Positions 12,455 through 24,092 are shown, counted from the first letter of the stretch. The stretch is DNA of 64,000 nt from Astragalus membranaceus (GCA_039519185.1 CM076850.1:162484462-162548461); one strand, 5' to 3'. Program-made: numbers and translations. The notes: generated from the letters alone by a model not told the origin.

Positions 12455-14661
12455 TGTAGCGACCGAAAAATCCGGAGGAGGGATTCTTCGAAGTTCTTGA
12501 AATGAAGCCGCCACCAAAGTTTAGTTTAAGGGCAAACATTGGAAAATCCCTATTGAGTGGATAAGGGAGTTTTGCGGACCAGGTTTAGGTTCGGGAGTCG
12601 TTTATGCGTAGGGAAGGTATTAGCACCCTACGACATCATTCCTAAGGAAGGTTACCTTTTAACTAAATGTGTAAACATTTATTAATTCAAAAATAATGTT
12701 TTTACCCATATAATAATAATAAAAAAGACTCGATAAACAGTTAGTTATTTTTGTACTTTTTGAGAAAAATGAGAGAAGTGAATTAAAAGAAAAAAAGGTT
12801 TTTTTATTAATGCAATTGACAGAGGTCGGCCGCCCTCTGCTCCTACGTATCTCCTGGTAGAGAATCAAATCACACGTAGTTCTTGGGTAGAAAATATTTG
12901 TGTGTTTGGTATTTTTTATATATGAAAAAAAAATGATTTTGATGGAATAAAAAAAGGCAAAACACAGTAAGTTGTAAAACAGTAATCAGAAGGGTGCAGT
13001 TAGCAACAGGGTACTGTATTTTTAAAAGAGGGGTGCGAATAGCAGAGCCCGGTTCGTTTTTTGTGTACTGGCCTGCGCAACAAAAAAGGCTTGGCAGGGG
13101 GTGTATGAAGTAAACGTAAGGTTGTATTAGTAATCTGAAAGAAAAAATTGAAAAAAAAATAGATTTTATATTAAAAAACAAGGGGGTATATACAGGAAAA
13201 CTAGTGGTTTTTGGAAAACCTAATTTTCCATCTTCTCCACAATCTAGCGCCGCAACTGGTTTCCTTGGAGAGAGAGAGATATGATTTCGAGGAGAGAGAG
13301 AAAGAAAAGAAGAAGGAGGAAGAAAGAAAAAGAAAGCGTGACGGAGAGAGGAAGAGAAAGGGGAGAGGGACGATGGTGGTTGATGGCGTGTTGGTGACTG
13401 TGAGAAGAGTGAGAAGTGAGGACGGCGGAGGTTGCTGGTCCACCAGCGGTGTCTCACGGTGGCAGCCATAGGAGCGGTGGCGAGCGATGAAGTTTCGACG
13501 AGGAAGTTATGGTCTGCGAGATGAGGGAGAGAGAACGAAGGGAAAGGGCGCGAGAGGGGGGTGGTTTTCGTGGTGATGCACGGTGGTTCTCGCGGTGGCT
13601 TACGGTGGAGGTGAGGGCGAAAACGAGAGAGATGGTTGAGAGAGAGAATGGGCTCGTGATGGAGAGTGACGTTGCGGTGGCGACGACGACGACGGGCGGT
13701 GCAACTGTTCTGGCCGTGTATAATGTAGCCATGGACGACGGTGGTGCGCCAGAGATGGTGGTGGCGTGTGGTTTTTTCGCGGCGGATACTTCGCCAGAGG
13801 TGATGTAGGTGAGGTAAGAATCTTCCTTTTCTCTCTTTTTCTCTGTCTTCTGCCTTTTCTTTCATCAACATCTCATTCAATTTTTTTCTTTTGTGGGTTA
13901 GGGATTTGATGTTTTCATGGTGGTGAGAGACAAAGGGGAGACGATGGTGAAGGTTTGTCCACGGCGGTGGTTTTACGCCGGAGGTGGATGCGAAGGGCGT
14001 TGGTGCGCCGGTGGTGTTAGGACGATGGGAGGGGGGATGTGGTATTGGAGACCAGCAATTTGCAAGGGGTACAGGTTAGTGGAGCAGAGGAGCTGCAGCA
14101 GCAGGGTGGTGTCCTGTTGGAGCAAATTGGGAAAATGACAAAGAAGCAAGAAGAAATTAGCATTGGCCTAATTCTTCAAATGGCAGCAGCAGTCCTGCAT
14201 CTAGCAGGGGGCGCTCCTGCCCCTTTTTTTATTTTATTTTGATTTTAATTTTTGTACTTTCTTGTATTTAAATTTTGTCTATGCATGTGTACTAAAGTTG
14301 ACTTTGTAAAAAAACTGATTATAAAAAAACATTTATTCACAATCTGATTTTTATTAGATTTTTATAACAAAATTAAACTGATAACAACGACGATAAACAT
14401 ATGTACATGACGAGACGCGAACGCGTGTCCGCAACGAGAATACCCGAATTTGCGTACCAAAATAAACACTCGTACACAACGAGACGCAAACACGCGTCCG
14501 CGACGAGGACAAAAATGTGTACATTATTTAAAAATCGCACGCGCGCACAATGAGAAGTAACACGCCTATACACGACTGGGAACGACACACATAAACGACA
14601 AAACAATATTTTGGATTTTCTAGTAAGCTTTAACTTAGCCGGACAAAATTAGGGTATGACA
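12455..14661 (-). repeat. 5' LTR of the Ogre/Tat-like element
   Basis: A 2207-base LTR, starting TGTCATACCC at 14661 and ending CTACA at 12455 on the minus strand. A long open frame at 12870-13880 (minus) lies wholly inside it and reads as low-complexity Arg/Ser/Pro-rich sequence, so it is not called as a gene. The region 13260-13600 is purine-rich and GA-repetitive. Confidence 0.78.
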
Positions 14662-15984
14662 ACGACGATTCAACAAAATGAACCTTTTGATACTACTCTC
14701 AGATTGGGTGATGCTATTGAGCCTGAGACCGGCCAATGGAATGTAGCTTTCCACCAGAATATTCTCAACCCTCAACTGTTTAGCAAAGTTATATCGATGG
14801 CCCCTCCTGCCATTGAGGACGCAAAAGACATTGTAGTTTGGGGAGGGACTAGTAACGGACAATTCACAGTTAAGAGTGCTTACACAGTGCTTCACTCGAC
14901 AGTCCAGGCGTGTGGTGGAGAGTGGAAAGAAATCTTGAACTGGAAAGGCCCCCACAGGATCCAAACATTCACTTGACTTGCTGCCCACGGTAGATTACTT
15001 ACCAATATGCGGAGACACAAGTGGAATGAAGCGATATCCTCCACCTGTCCTTGTTGCAGACGGGAAGAGGAATCCCTTATTCATGTGCTGTGTGACTGCA
15101 CTTTTGCGACCAAGATTTGGCTTCGCCTGGTCCCCTCAAATCAGATAGGTATGTTCTTCTCCCGGAATTGCAAAGATTGGATATTTCACAATGTTAAAGA
15201 CAACTCTTGTGGGATGTATGATATCCCCTGGAACACTATATTTATGACTGCCACTTGGTTTCTGTGGAAGTGGCGAAATCAATCCATCTTTGAGGCAGGG
15301 TTCAGCAGACCGCCCAATCCTGTTTATCCTATTCTACATATGTCACAGGATATTGCTACATCTTTCAAAATGAATGTCCACGGTCACAAACAGGCTGTCC
15401 ACACGGTGCATATTGCATGGAGCCCTCCAGAGCATGGTTGGACGAAACTTAATTATGACGGGGCCTGTAAGACTCCTATGGAGTTAGCTGGCTGTGGTGG
15501 GCTCCTGCGGGATGCCAATGGGCAATGGATAGTTGGATATTCCCGTAAGCTTGGCAACTGTGACTCATTCCAGGCTGAGATGTGGGGGATGCTTGAGGGA
15601 CTGCGCTTAGCTTGGCAGAATGGTATCACTAGACTTCTAGTGGAGAGTGACTCCAAGACTTTAGTGGATATGGTTAATTCAAGGGATGATGCAGATATTA
15701 ATTCTCCTATTCTGATTAGGCGAATTCATAGAGCCCTCCAGCAGAATTGGGAAGTGTGTCTGATTCATGTGTGGCGCGAGGGGAATCGATGTGCGGATTG
15801 GCTTGCGAACAACGGTCTGCACCTTAGCTCTTATGACGTCCAAGTGCTGCAGTAGCCACCTAGAGACCTTCAGCAAACCTTGTTTGATGGCTACTGTGGC
15901 ATTGCAATGCCTAGATCTGTCAGCTTAGCTAGTTAGTTTCTTTGTTTTTTCTTGAGCCTCAGCTCTCATCATGTACCAAAAAAA
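14662..15984 (+). pseudogene. 3' part of a LINE (non-LTR retrotransposon): zinc-binding and RNase H domains
   Basis: An almost continuous plus-strand frame from 14656 to 15855 with one in-frame TGA at 14974-14976. The first part ends in the zf-RVT region: residues such as WKGPHRIQTF before the stop, then CPCCRREEESLIHVLCDC after it, a Cys/His cluster typical of plant LINEs. The second part is an RNase H domain with its acidic residues in order: NYDGA, AEMWGMLEGL, VESDSKTL and NRCADWLA. The stop is most simply a TGG-to-TGA change (RIQTF-Trp-LAAHGRLL is the usual form). The reverse transcriptase and endonuclease domains are absent, so it is 5' truncated, and a short A-run at 15977-15984 is its tail. 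It abuts the Ogre-like LTR exactly. Confidence 0.85.
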
Positions 15985-16375
15985 AGACGTATTTTCAGGT
16001 AAATAAAATTCTGCAGATACCATTTTGTTTTTTACATTTTATAGAACTCAACTATCTAAATTTCAATTTTTTTTGATAAGTTTGGACTTTTTAGTGTCGT
16101 ATAAATTTACACTAGCAGATACTTTTTAGCTATAATTTGATAGAGTTTTAAGCTCAATTTTTTTTGATAACCCACTATAATATTTCTCTCTAGTTCTACA
16201 AAATTATTTTTCTTAAAAACACTCTCTAGGTAAGAAACTAATTTTTATTTCACATATGGTAAATACAGAGTTATAATTATTCACAAAGAAAGTAAAAATT
16301 CAAGGTGTTACAATTACCATGGCCAGGTTGCTGGTCGGGACTATTACCATGGCCAGACTGCTGATCAGGACTACT

Positions 16376-16710
16376 ACCATCAGATTTATCTAATAATTAG
16401 ATACATCTGTTGTCACAAATTAACATAACAGACTTATCTACTTATTAGATAAATTCGTTTTGGTTTTTTTAAAAACGGATTTATCTATTTATTAGATAAA
16501 TCCGTTACAGTAAATTAGTAAAACAGATTTAAGTTTCTCTGATGTAAATCCATCGTTTTAAATTTACTTAACGGATTTATGTTTTTTTTAACTTAAATCC
16601 ATTATTCAGTTTTTTAAAAATGGATTTATCTGATTAAATGATAAATCCGTTTTGGTTTTTTTCCCAAAACCGATTTACCATTCAATTAGATAAATCCGTT
16701 GGGTAAAAAT
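16376..16710. repeat. Array of inverted GGATTTAT / ATAAATCC motifs
   Basis: Short inverted pairs such as GGATTTATCTATTTATTAG followed by ATAAATCCG, spaced 20-60 bases, plus variants with AAGTTT. They are the right-hand subterminal array of the split DNA element and probably serve as transposase binding sites or form hairpins. No ORF. Confidence 0.7.
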
Positions 16711-16800
16711 TATCTGGAGCAATCTGGGAATAAAAAATAACGCGGGGGTATGATGTTTAAGGGTGGGGGGATAAAAGATGGAACACCTGTTTATATAGTT

Positions 16801-18090
16801 AATAGTGTACAACGTCGGGCTTAGGCCCTCTCTTTACCAAAAAAAAATAGCGTACAACATTTTTTACAACATCATCTAATTATGAAACAGTACATTATAA
16901 AAATATAATTGACTTTATTTCAACTACCTTAAAAGTCATCAATATTATGGTAAAAACATTATCTATAGCCTAATAAAAAAGGGAAAAAAAATGTCAAAAA
17001 AAAAGAAAGGGAAAATTGCTTTTTAGAAAGGAGAGTATTAAAAAGGGGTTTATAAATCGATTTAATTGATATGCATTGTCTTTGTATAAAATTTATAAAG
17101 TGACTCAAAAATCATGATATGAGTGACTTTTAAGGTTGGGAGAAAATAAAATAAATTTGCGACGTGTTGTTTCGTAATTGACTGACGTTGTAAAAAATCC
17201 CGACCGTATATATAAATGAAATTCAAAAGGAAGAGTGAAAAATTGTATATTCAAACATACTTTAATGAAAAGGAAAAACTTCGTATTTTAGCTTTTGAAG
17301 ATTTCATTTGTGAATCTTGCAAATCTAAAAATTGTACGTCAGATTTTGGCTTGCGCGCTCCTTCTAAAAGGCAAATGTTGTTACATTAGGGAAAATCCAT
17401 TCATGACTCATGAGGCTGAAGACATTAAAATTTATTAAGATAATTTTCTCATGAGATATGTTAGAGCAAATTTTACTTTGCTATCCTATGATTCTCAAAC
17501 TAGTACACTCATCTAAACTAGTACAGGATCTAAAATTGTTACAATCTCCTTCTCACGAAAACAATGCCCTTTCCATCAAGTGCCACCTTAAAAACCTTAC
17601 AAGCACCATGCGGTAACTGTTCATATCTTCATCTAATGCTTTTATCCAATAAATTAGCTGAATCCACAAAAGTCAATCATATCTATTCCTTGTTGTTGGC
17701 TGATTAGCGTATCAAGCTCAACCCATATGATACATCAAAAATACTTTAAGTTTATTTGGTCATTCTGCTCCAAAATGCTTCTCATTCCGATGTCCTTCCA
17801 TCCAGCACCCCGGCAGATCATAATTCTAGCTTGCTTTGTAGGCATACATGTAACTTCGAAGCTTTCTTACTTCTTCTGATGACTCAGTTAGTAAATGATC
17901 CACGTAAAGGCAGAGTGCAGATCCACTGCAGGAGAGTAACCGAGCAATGTACTTATTTAGTTACTGAACTACTTACAAAATAAAAAACCAGACAAACTTG
18001 GAATCAAGGATTACCCAAGAGGACCAAATGGAAGCCAGATAGCATCCCAACGGAACTTTGGCAACCTGCCAAAAAAACTATTTACATTAT
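16801..18090. other. Intergenic, nothing recognised
   Basis: AT-rich sequence with short frames only. 17330-17990 is less AT-rich and might be a worn gene or element fragment, but neither strand gives a protein I recognise. Confidence 0.5.
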
Positions 18091-18095
18091 TCATC

Positions 18096-20284
18096 TGTTA
18101 GGAACTGAGAACTCAAGATTGAGGAAAGGGACAAGGTCTCCCTGATTTTATTAAAAGAACAGAATTGAAAAGTACACAAAGGAGAATACTCCTTTCACAA
18201 TGGGATAATCTTCCAGTCAGTAAAACTATAAAAATAAATTGGTTCTGTTAATGTACCTAGGCCCTTCTTAAATAGAGTCCTACTTGACTAACTCCTAACT
18301 ACCTAACAACCCCTTATCCCTTGTCCTATTTTATTGCTAACAATTCATTAACTAATAGCCCAATATTACTAATAGGCCATTAACAGCCCTAATTACAAGT
18401 CCCAACACTATACACCCCTTCAAAACAACCTTGTCCTCAAGGTTGAGGACAAATTTGTCTTCTCCTGGATCCCACTGTTGGTAGCTTGAGGAGCCAATTT
18501 CAATCAAAGCCTTGCAGATGCCACTCTGTTACTTTTTCCAGCAGCACTAACCAGCCCAATGGTGCAACTTCAACAGCTTCAAATTCAGTGTTTATGTATT
18601 GGAAATCATGCCAATATGTTTTTAGACCAATTAAGAGATTATTGGCTATTTTGCAGTAGTTCCTACCAAAAATCTCTATCCCTAGGCCCACTGAATCTAG
18701 TCTTGGAATTAGGCTATTTATTGCCCCATTTTTCTGAACCCAAATGGTAGTTGGAATGGTAGTTTTGAATCTGGCCAGGCCCAACGGCGTGTAGCAAAAG
18801 TGCAAAACAACCCTCTCACAGATGGCCCACTTCAGAATTCCCCCACCGTATTCCCTCATCCAACTATGCACACAAAAACAACACACAGAAGGTAGTTCCT
18901 TCAACAAAGACTCTGTGGCCATCACGACTGGACCCTCGTTTGGCAATTCAGACTCGAGAATTGCCGTCACAGGTGGGGCCGAGTCTGGTGGCTTCGGTGG
19001 AGGCGGTGGTTCCCCTAACAACTCATTTAACCATATCATCCTCGCGCTGTCCCCCGTTTGCTTCCATCGCTACTCGTTCAATAGCAGCTTCATGGTTGTC
19101 ACCAAGTCCGGTGCAGTGACATTCCCATGGGAATCACGGTCTAGTGGTTTCGGTGGTAGTGTAAGAGCCATCGGAATCAGAAATAGTTGGTTTCCCGCCA
19201 CGATAGAAGCTTTCACCAACCCATCAAAAGCCTTAACTCTCTTTCGTACATAGGCTGTTGTAATAAGCATTCTGGCTAAATCTTGACACTTCAAACCCTC
19301 TTGTATTGCATGACAATTTGGCCTCTTCTACATTGATAATGAGTTTCTTCTGCAGGGCTTCCTTTCCTTGACTTATCTTTGTTTTTTCCACCCTTTTAGC
19401 ATCTTCCCCATCAACTAGGGGGCCCATTCAAGCTCACAACAGTCTCGCTTCTTGACCTTGTTTTCTGGCTTTATTTCTTGATTTTCCAGCACTGTTTTCA
19501 CTACACAAGAATCAGATTCTTGGTGGTTGTCACCTGCTGAAATGTGTTTCGGTAGCTGTGACAAGGTTTTTCCCACCTCTATCACCTCTTTTGGATGTTC
19601 ATCACTCTTCTTGGTCTTCCCAAGAACTACTACGTCGGCCTTTGTGTTGCTGGAAACTTCATCTTCTCCTTCTAACGGTTTTTTTGTCAAACACTTCATG
19701 ATCATTTCTCGCCACTGCTTCATAGTCGCCACTGCTTCATAGTAGGTAACCTCTCCTTGATGATTGCCATATCTCTCTGAAGTTCACTGGTCGTCTTCCT
19801 CATCTCTTTCTGAAACTCGGCCAAACGCGTACTGTTTTTGTTGATCGTTCTTCAGCTCCGTCAGGCGCGCAACGTTCTGGTCGTCTTCTCCATCGCCACC
19901 ACGCGTTGCTCCATTGCGATCAAGATCCGACAGGTCGAACCAATTTCTTAGGAACTGAAAACTCAAGATTGAGGAAAGGGACAATGTGTCCCTGATTTTA
20001 TTAAAAGAACAGAATTGAAAAGTACACAAAGGAGATTACTCCTTTCGCACTGGGAAAATCTTCCGGTCAGTAAAACTATTAAAATGAATACATGGTTCTG
20101 TTAATGCACCTAGGCCCTTCTTATATAGAGTCCTACTTGGCTAACTAACTCATAACAGATCTAACTAATTCGTAACTACCTAACAACCCCTTATCCCTTG
20201 TCCTATTTTATTGCTAACAACTCATTAACTAATAGCCCAATATTACTAATATGCCATTAACAGCCCTTAATACAAGTCCTAACA
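18096..20284 (-). mobile_element. Small non-autonomous LTR retrotransposon, TSD TCATC
   Basis: Direct repeats at 18096-18407 and 19946-20284 share most of their sequence (TTAGGAACTGA, GATTGAGGAAAGGGACAA, CAACCCCTTATCCCTTGTCC). Outer ends are TGTTAGG and CCTAACA, and both flanks carry TCATC (18091-18095 and 20285-20289). On the minus strand a purine tract ending GAAGGGG precedes the 3' LTR near 18415-18430, preceded by CTTGAGGACAAGGTTGTTTTG, the phrase often found before the polypurine tract of plant gypsy elements. The interior holds broken frames: 19784-20029 (a short acidic piece like the start of a gag), 19415-19732 and 18500-19039 (with GEPPPPPKPPDSAPP). No protease or polymerase is present. 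Confidence 0.82.
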
Positions 20285-21953
20285 TCATCACACAGTAAAA
20301 AGTGAGAAGCAACAGAATAGGGCAGCTGACGAGTGTGCTGTGCATGAGGCGCACTACAATATGACAATCATTTTTCTGTCCTCCATCCTATTATTACTAG
20401 AGCAGAAATTCAACATTCTTCTTTTATCTCTTTTCAATTTTATTTGGGCCCAATGGTAGACCCTCTTGTGATTCATGTAGCTAGAACATCCAAACCGAAT
20501 ACAACAAACAACCAAACAATGCAATAATGTCCTGCAACGAATTAAGTTCAATGATAGACCATTTGCCCCATAGTTTTTCTTTATCTCCCTTAACAGTTGA
20601 CTAATTAACTACCATCCATCTAGTCAATATTTCTTACCGATACTTCAATAGGTTCTCTCCATCCAAAGTTGTGTTGTAAAAAGAAAAATTATGTGGAAGA
20701 AAATTAATAAGACGAAAAGAATAGAAGGATGACCACAATGTGACGGTGTTGTGTTGTGTTGTGGAAGAAAATTAATAAGACGAAAACAATAGAAGGATGA
20801 CCACAATGTGACGGTGTTGTGTTGTGTTCCCCTCCATAAGAACATAATATTCAGGTAATGAGATGATGTTCCAGTAACAATAGTAGCAAGAACAATTTGT
20901 TTGGACCTCTTTTTAAAAGAGATGATGGGGCCACAAAATGGAATTTACACAGCTATGTAAAGGAAAATAAAAAATTTGGGGGTGATCACGGCATCCCTCC
21001 CTCCGCCCTTCAGACGTGCTCAAGTCACCTAAAACAAGAGCCTACTATCTTTTCTACAAAGAGTGTTACCCTAACTTTAGCGACATTATTCTGAATCCTA
21101 TATTGTCTTGTATAACCACTGTTCACCATAACATTCTCATCTTTGCAACACCAAGTGTACTTTCTTACAGGAATTTTACCACCCAATAATGTATTCGATA
21201 CAACATTGCCGGCCTTGTAATGGGGTAGAATTTTATCTATGTTTGAGTTATACTTTTCTATCACAAACCATATCTGAAGTATTTTTCTATTTTATAGTTC
21301 ATCCATCCTGTTTGAAATCTATGGCTGACATCTCCATCTACCTCCTTGCCATTAGCATGGTGTGAGACTTGTTGCATTGTATGCTCTCCAAATTCCACCT
21401 ATAAGTATTTGTGTGCCTCTTGCTAGCTTTGTTTACAGAATGGTGTAAATTCCCAGATTTGTGTAAGTGAAAAAATATTAACGAAAATTATGTAAATAAA
21501 TTGTATATGGTAAGTGCCCTTCTATCCAATATTAAAAAAATTAAAAATAAGAAGAAATTCGCAAGTTGTATTATGTGGAAAGTATAACTAGCATGCAGGA
21601 AGAAAAAATAAAGTGTCATGTATAAGAAATATGACTTCAATTTTTCTAATGTAATATGCAAGTCACGTGCTACATACAACAGGATTTTTAATTTTTCTTC
21701 CTGAATGTAAGTAATATTTTTCACATATATCCCGGTAAAAAGGCCCTTGCTAAACTTGCATTTCATATATTCTACTTTACTTGCCTTGTCGAGTTATTCT
21801 ACTTTAGTGAGAGCCAAGAGATTTCAAAGCTTATCTCTTGTTGAAGATGTTCAGCACACACATCTAGAACCAAGATAAAATGAATCCAGTTTACCCATAT
21901 ATTGAATCCATATGGAGTATATAAATGCATCAGTTGGGGCTTTTCAAAGAATT
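20285..21953. other. Intergenic with a 69-bp tandem duplication
   Basis: Between the small LTR element and the membrane-protein gene. The only clear structure is a direct tandem duplication at 20691-20828 (a 69-base unit starting TGTGGAAGAAAATTAATAAG and ending in a GTTGT run). A minus-strand frame at 21025-21264 resembles protein-coding composition but I do not recognise it. Confidence 0.55.
20691..20828. repeat. Tandem duplication, 69-bp unit x2
   Basis: The two units differ at only one or two positions (AAGAATAG versus AACAATAG), so the duplication is recent. Both end in GTTGTGTTGTGT, which suggests slippage or unequal pairing at the GTTGT repeats. Confidence 0.9.
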
Positions 21954-23121
21954 TTACCTCAGCATGTAATATAACCAGAAAATTGCCAGAACAATGGCTG
22001 TATAACACGAGTAGAGGATCGATCTCCTATGTTGCACCGACTTATGAAGCAACCCTATGATGGAAAGTGAGCATGCTAAAACAGCAACCAAACCTGTAAA
22101 GTTTTTCAATTAACAATGTTCCAGTGACAGTCCTTAAAATTTGATAATTGAAGAGCATATCATACTCAACCTTCAATAGGAAATTAGTACAAGTATACAA
22201 AGGAAGACAAAGGGTGAAACTGAATTTAAAGGGTCTAAAATCTGCATTATGTAGAAAAGGGATAAAGCAATACAATCAAGGATACAGGTCATGATATAAA
22301 ATAGAAAGCTCAAGTAGTAACAAACCTGCCAATATAATCATCCATGAGTAGATCTCCTCCATGAAGTAAGCATGATACCGCTGTTTATCATAGAATAAAT
22401 AAAGGCAGCAACAAATTGATTAAGTGATACAACCATGAAATTCAAAAATTGATAAAACAAAAATTATTAGCTAGAAAGACTACGTCTAAAATTGAAAAAC
22501 AAATAAAATAAATGCACGACCTTTAATACACACAGTGTTCAATGATTTCACTAGCTCACACTGGTACACACAACTGACCGTGTTTTAGTGCATAATATAA
22601 CTAAAACTATTGAAGCATACCAGTTCCCACGGTGATGAAGCCTGGTGGAAGATGGAGTACAAAAGAAACAGGATGTAGCAGAAGAGTAGAGTTGCAAATA
22701 CAGTCTATTAAAACAAAACAACACAAAAACCAGGTTACCATGAGCTCAATATATTATAGATTTCATCTTCAATCAGTTTATGAGTAAAAAAACAAAAGAT
22801 GTCATTGCATTGTAATTTAATTTGTATATGTACCCTCCATAAGCGACTCTGCCGAGCTTGATTCCTTTCTAAAGAACGAACCAACTCTTCTTGCTCTGTA
22901 CATCAAAATCAGAATCAGAATCATAATCATCGTTAACTATAATTGCAGCATGACCTAATTCATAACCCAGAATAGAAAATTTTAAATCAGAGTGAGAAGA
23001 AAAGGAATTGTAAAAATGGCACTGGACCTTGAGAGTCCATGGGACGAGAGTCTTCGTCGTGAATAGGAAGAGAGAACTTGTCATCTTCTGAATTGCGTAA
23101 CTTTCTTGCAAGTTTCTTCAT
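21954..23121 (-). CDS. Small three-helix membrane protein, conserved-looking, unknown function
   Basis: Five exons on the minus strand: 23121-23028, 22895-22834, 22704-22621, 22380-22326 and 22093-21954. All are GT-AG and in frame, giving 144 residues. The N-terminus is basic and polar (MKKLARKLRNSEDDKF) and exon 2 is a charged helix (EQEELVRSLERNQARQ). Hydrophobic segments follow: about residues 53-70 (TVFATLLFCYILFLLYSI), about 92-112 (MIILAGLVAVLACSLSIIGL) and about 127-142 (YTAIVLAIFWLYYML), ending in MLR and TAA. The charge pattern suggests a cytosolic N-terminus. I do not recognise a named family. A fragment of exon 3 and its introns is repeated at 51570-51836, and a piece of the SNF7 gene sits about 150 bases upstream of its start codon. 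Confidence 0.85.
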
Positions 23122-23265
23122 TTTCTGACCCCTTTCCTTTTCCTCACTCGAAAACTTTTCCCCTTCGCCAATTTGAAAATGTTTCAGGCAAGATCTTCTT
23201 GTTCAACGACCTTCTTGTAATTTTAGTTTAGCCTAAATTACATGCAATTACATGAAAAAGTATCC

Positions 23266-23998
23266 CATTAGACTGTAAATTACTTCTAGAAAAACCAGAA
23301 AAGTTTTAAACACATACATCATTGCATGATCAAACACTATTTAGACACACTAAACAAAAAAACACAAAGCTACATAACAAAACAAACGATTTAGTAAGGA
23401 AAAATCAGACAATAAAACCACTAGTTAGCTATCCATGCCGTTTCTCAGATCATAATGTGAATAATTTAGTTCATTAGTCTATCTAAGTCTCTAAGATGAA
23501 GATAAAGCAATTTGCATAACCCTAATAGGCTAATAGAAGAAAACCTTTACAAAAAAAGCAACAGGAAGAAGAAAAAAACATGCCTTCTGCTCCTTCACAT
23601 TATAAAAAAGTAGTATCCGTAATCATGTATGATGTATAACAGATTACAAGAAAATCTAAAGGCTTGATTGAAAGATAAAACAATTGATATTCAACATCCA
23701 CAATACAAAAGGAAACTAAAAATAATAAAGTTGTTTATGGAATAACTAAAAAAAAAGTAAAATTCTACTCTAAATTACAATACAGGTATAACTTACGTGT
23801 AATTTGAACACTGAACAATTCTATTTATCAATGATGAACAATTCACAAATCAAGATTAAATTGGATGAACGAACAATTTAGCGGTTAGAGAAAGGTATCG
23901 AATACCAAATCGGAGTTACCTCGTTTAACTTGTCATGATGGATTAGAAGGTGTTGAAACACCAACACCCTTTGTGCGTGAAAGAGCAAAATTTAAGGG
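23266..23998 (-). pseudogene. Broken copy of SNF7 exon 1 and intron 1
   Basis: 23266-23927 matches intron 1 of the gene at 2358-2993, same orientation, starting at the shared CCCATTAGACTGTAAATTAC. Exon 1 is reduced to ATG followed by ACAAGTTAAACGAG and the same GT donor. About 55 bases coding most of the N-terminal helix are missing, which also shifts the frame to a stop three codons in. The 5' leader (GATTAGAAGGTGTTGAAACACC, written on the plus strand) is retained to about 23998. No exon 2 follows, so it cannot make SNF7. Confidence 0.88.
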
Positions 23999-24092
23999 CT
24001 TCGGTCTCAATAGGGAGTAAATTGAGAATTTAAAAAGTTTTTTTTTCTTGAGTTTTTTTTTTCATTACACTGATACTTCAAATGGTATACAC

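Larger units (their letters stand above)
4057..14661 (-). mobile_element. Ogre/Tat-like non-autonomous LTR retrotransposon, minus strand
   Basis: Orientation comes from four marks read on the minus strand. The 5' LTR (14661-12455) starts TGTCATACCC and ends GCTACA. Two bases later comes a primer-binding site, TGGCGACTTCACTGGGG (12452-12436), of a type seen in Tat/Ogre elements. The internal region follows (12454-5519), then a polypurine tract AAAGAGGGGCGGC (5531-5519), then a 3' LTR starting TGTCATACCC at 5518. The 3' LTR is truncated at about 4066, so roughly 1.1 kb of its end is missing. No gag, protease, reverse transcriptase, RNase H or integrase motif is visible in the 6.9-kb interior. 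It must therefore have moved with enzymes from elsewhere, or it is a LARD-type derivative. The LTRs look about 95% alike by eye. Confidence 0.72.
3838..16312. mobile_element. LTR with TGTAACACC...GGTGTTACA ends, interrupted by nested insertions
   Basis: The sequence from 3838 begins TGTAACACCCCC and the sequence ending at 16312 is AAGGTGTTACA, the inverted terminal pair common to many plant Ty3/gypsy LTRs. The flanking pentamers are ATTTC (3833-3837) and ATTAC (16313-16317), a 5-bp target duplication with one mismatch. Only about 157 bases on the left and about 328 on the right belong to it, consistent with one solo LTR of roughly 0.5 kb. No second LTR or internal region was found. The right part, 15985-16312, is AT-rich with no ORF. 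Confidence 0.6.
3440..16800. mobile_element. MULE-like DNA element, split by nested retrotransposons
   Basis: Both flanks of the retrotransposon nest carry the same short motif family. On the left, 3488-3560 has GGATTTACGTTAAATC and GGATTTACCATAAATCC. On the right, 16376-16705 has six or more copies of GGATTTAT paired with ATAAATCCG in inverted arrangement. The right end carries C/G-rich blocks (GGGGGTATGATG, GGGTGGGGGGATAAAAG near 16741-16776), like the ends of the other MULE-like elements in the window. Between them lie parts of one minus-strand reading frame rich in Pro, Gln and Gly, separated only by the inserted LTR. The outer ends and a target duplication could not be fixed, so the boundaries are approximate. 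It sits about 375 bases upstream of the SNF7 start codon. Confidence 0.42.

Noticed and set aside
12870..13880. A 336-residue minus-strand open frame
   Set aside because: It lies inside an LTR, is made of Arg/Ser/Pro/Phe-rich low-complexity sequence, and its counterpart in the other LTR (4347-4631, 3881-4354) is broken differently. No domain is visible.
18822..19253. 143-residue plus-strand frame
   Set aside because: Antisense to the interior frames of the small LTR element at 18096-20284; no domain.
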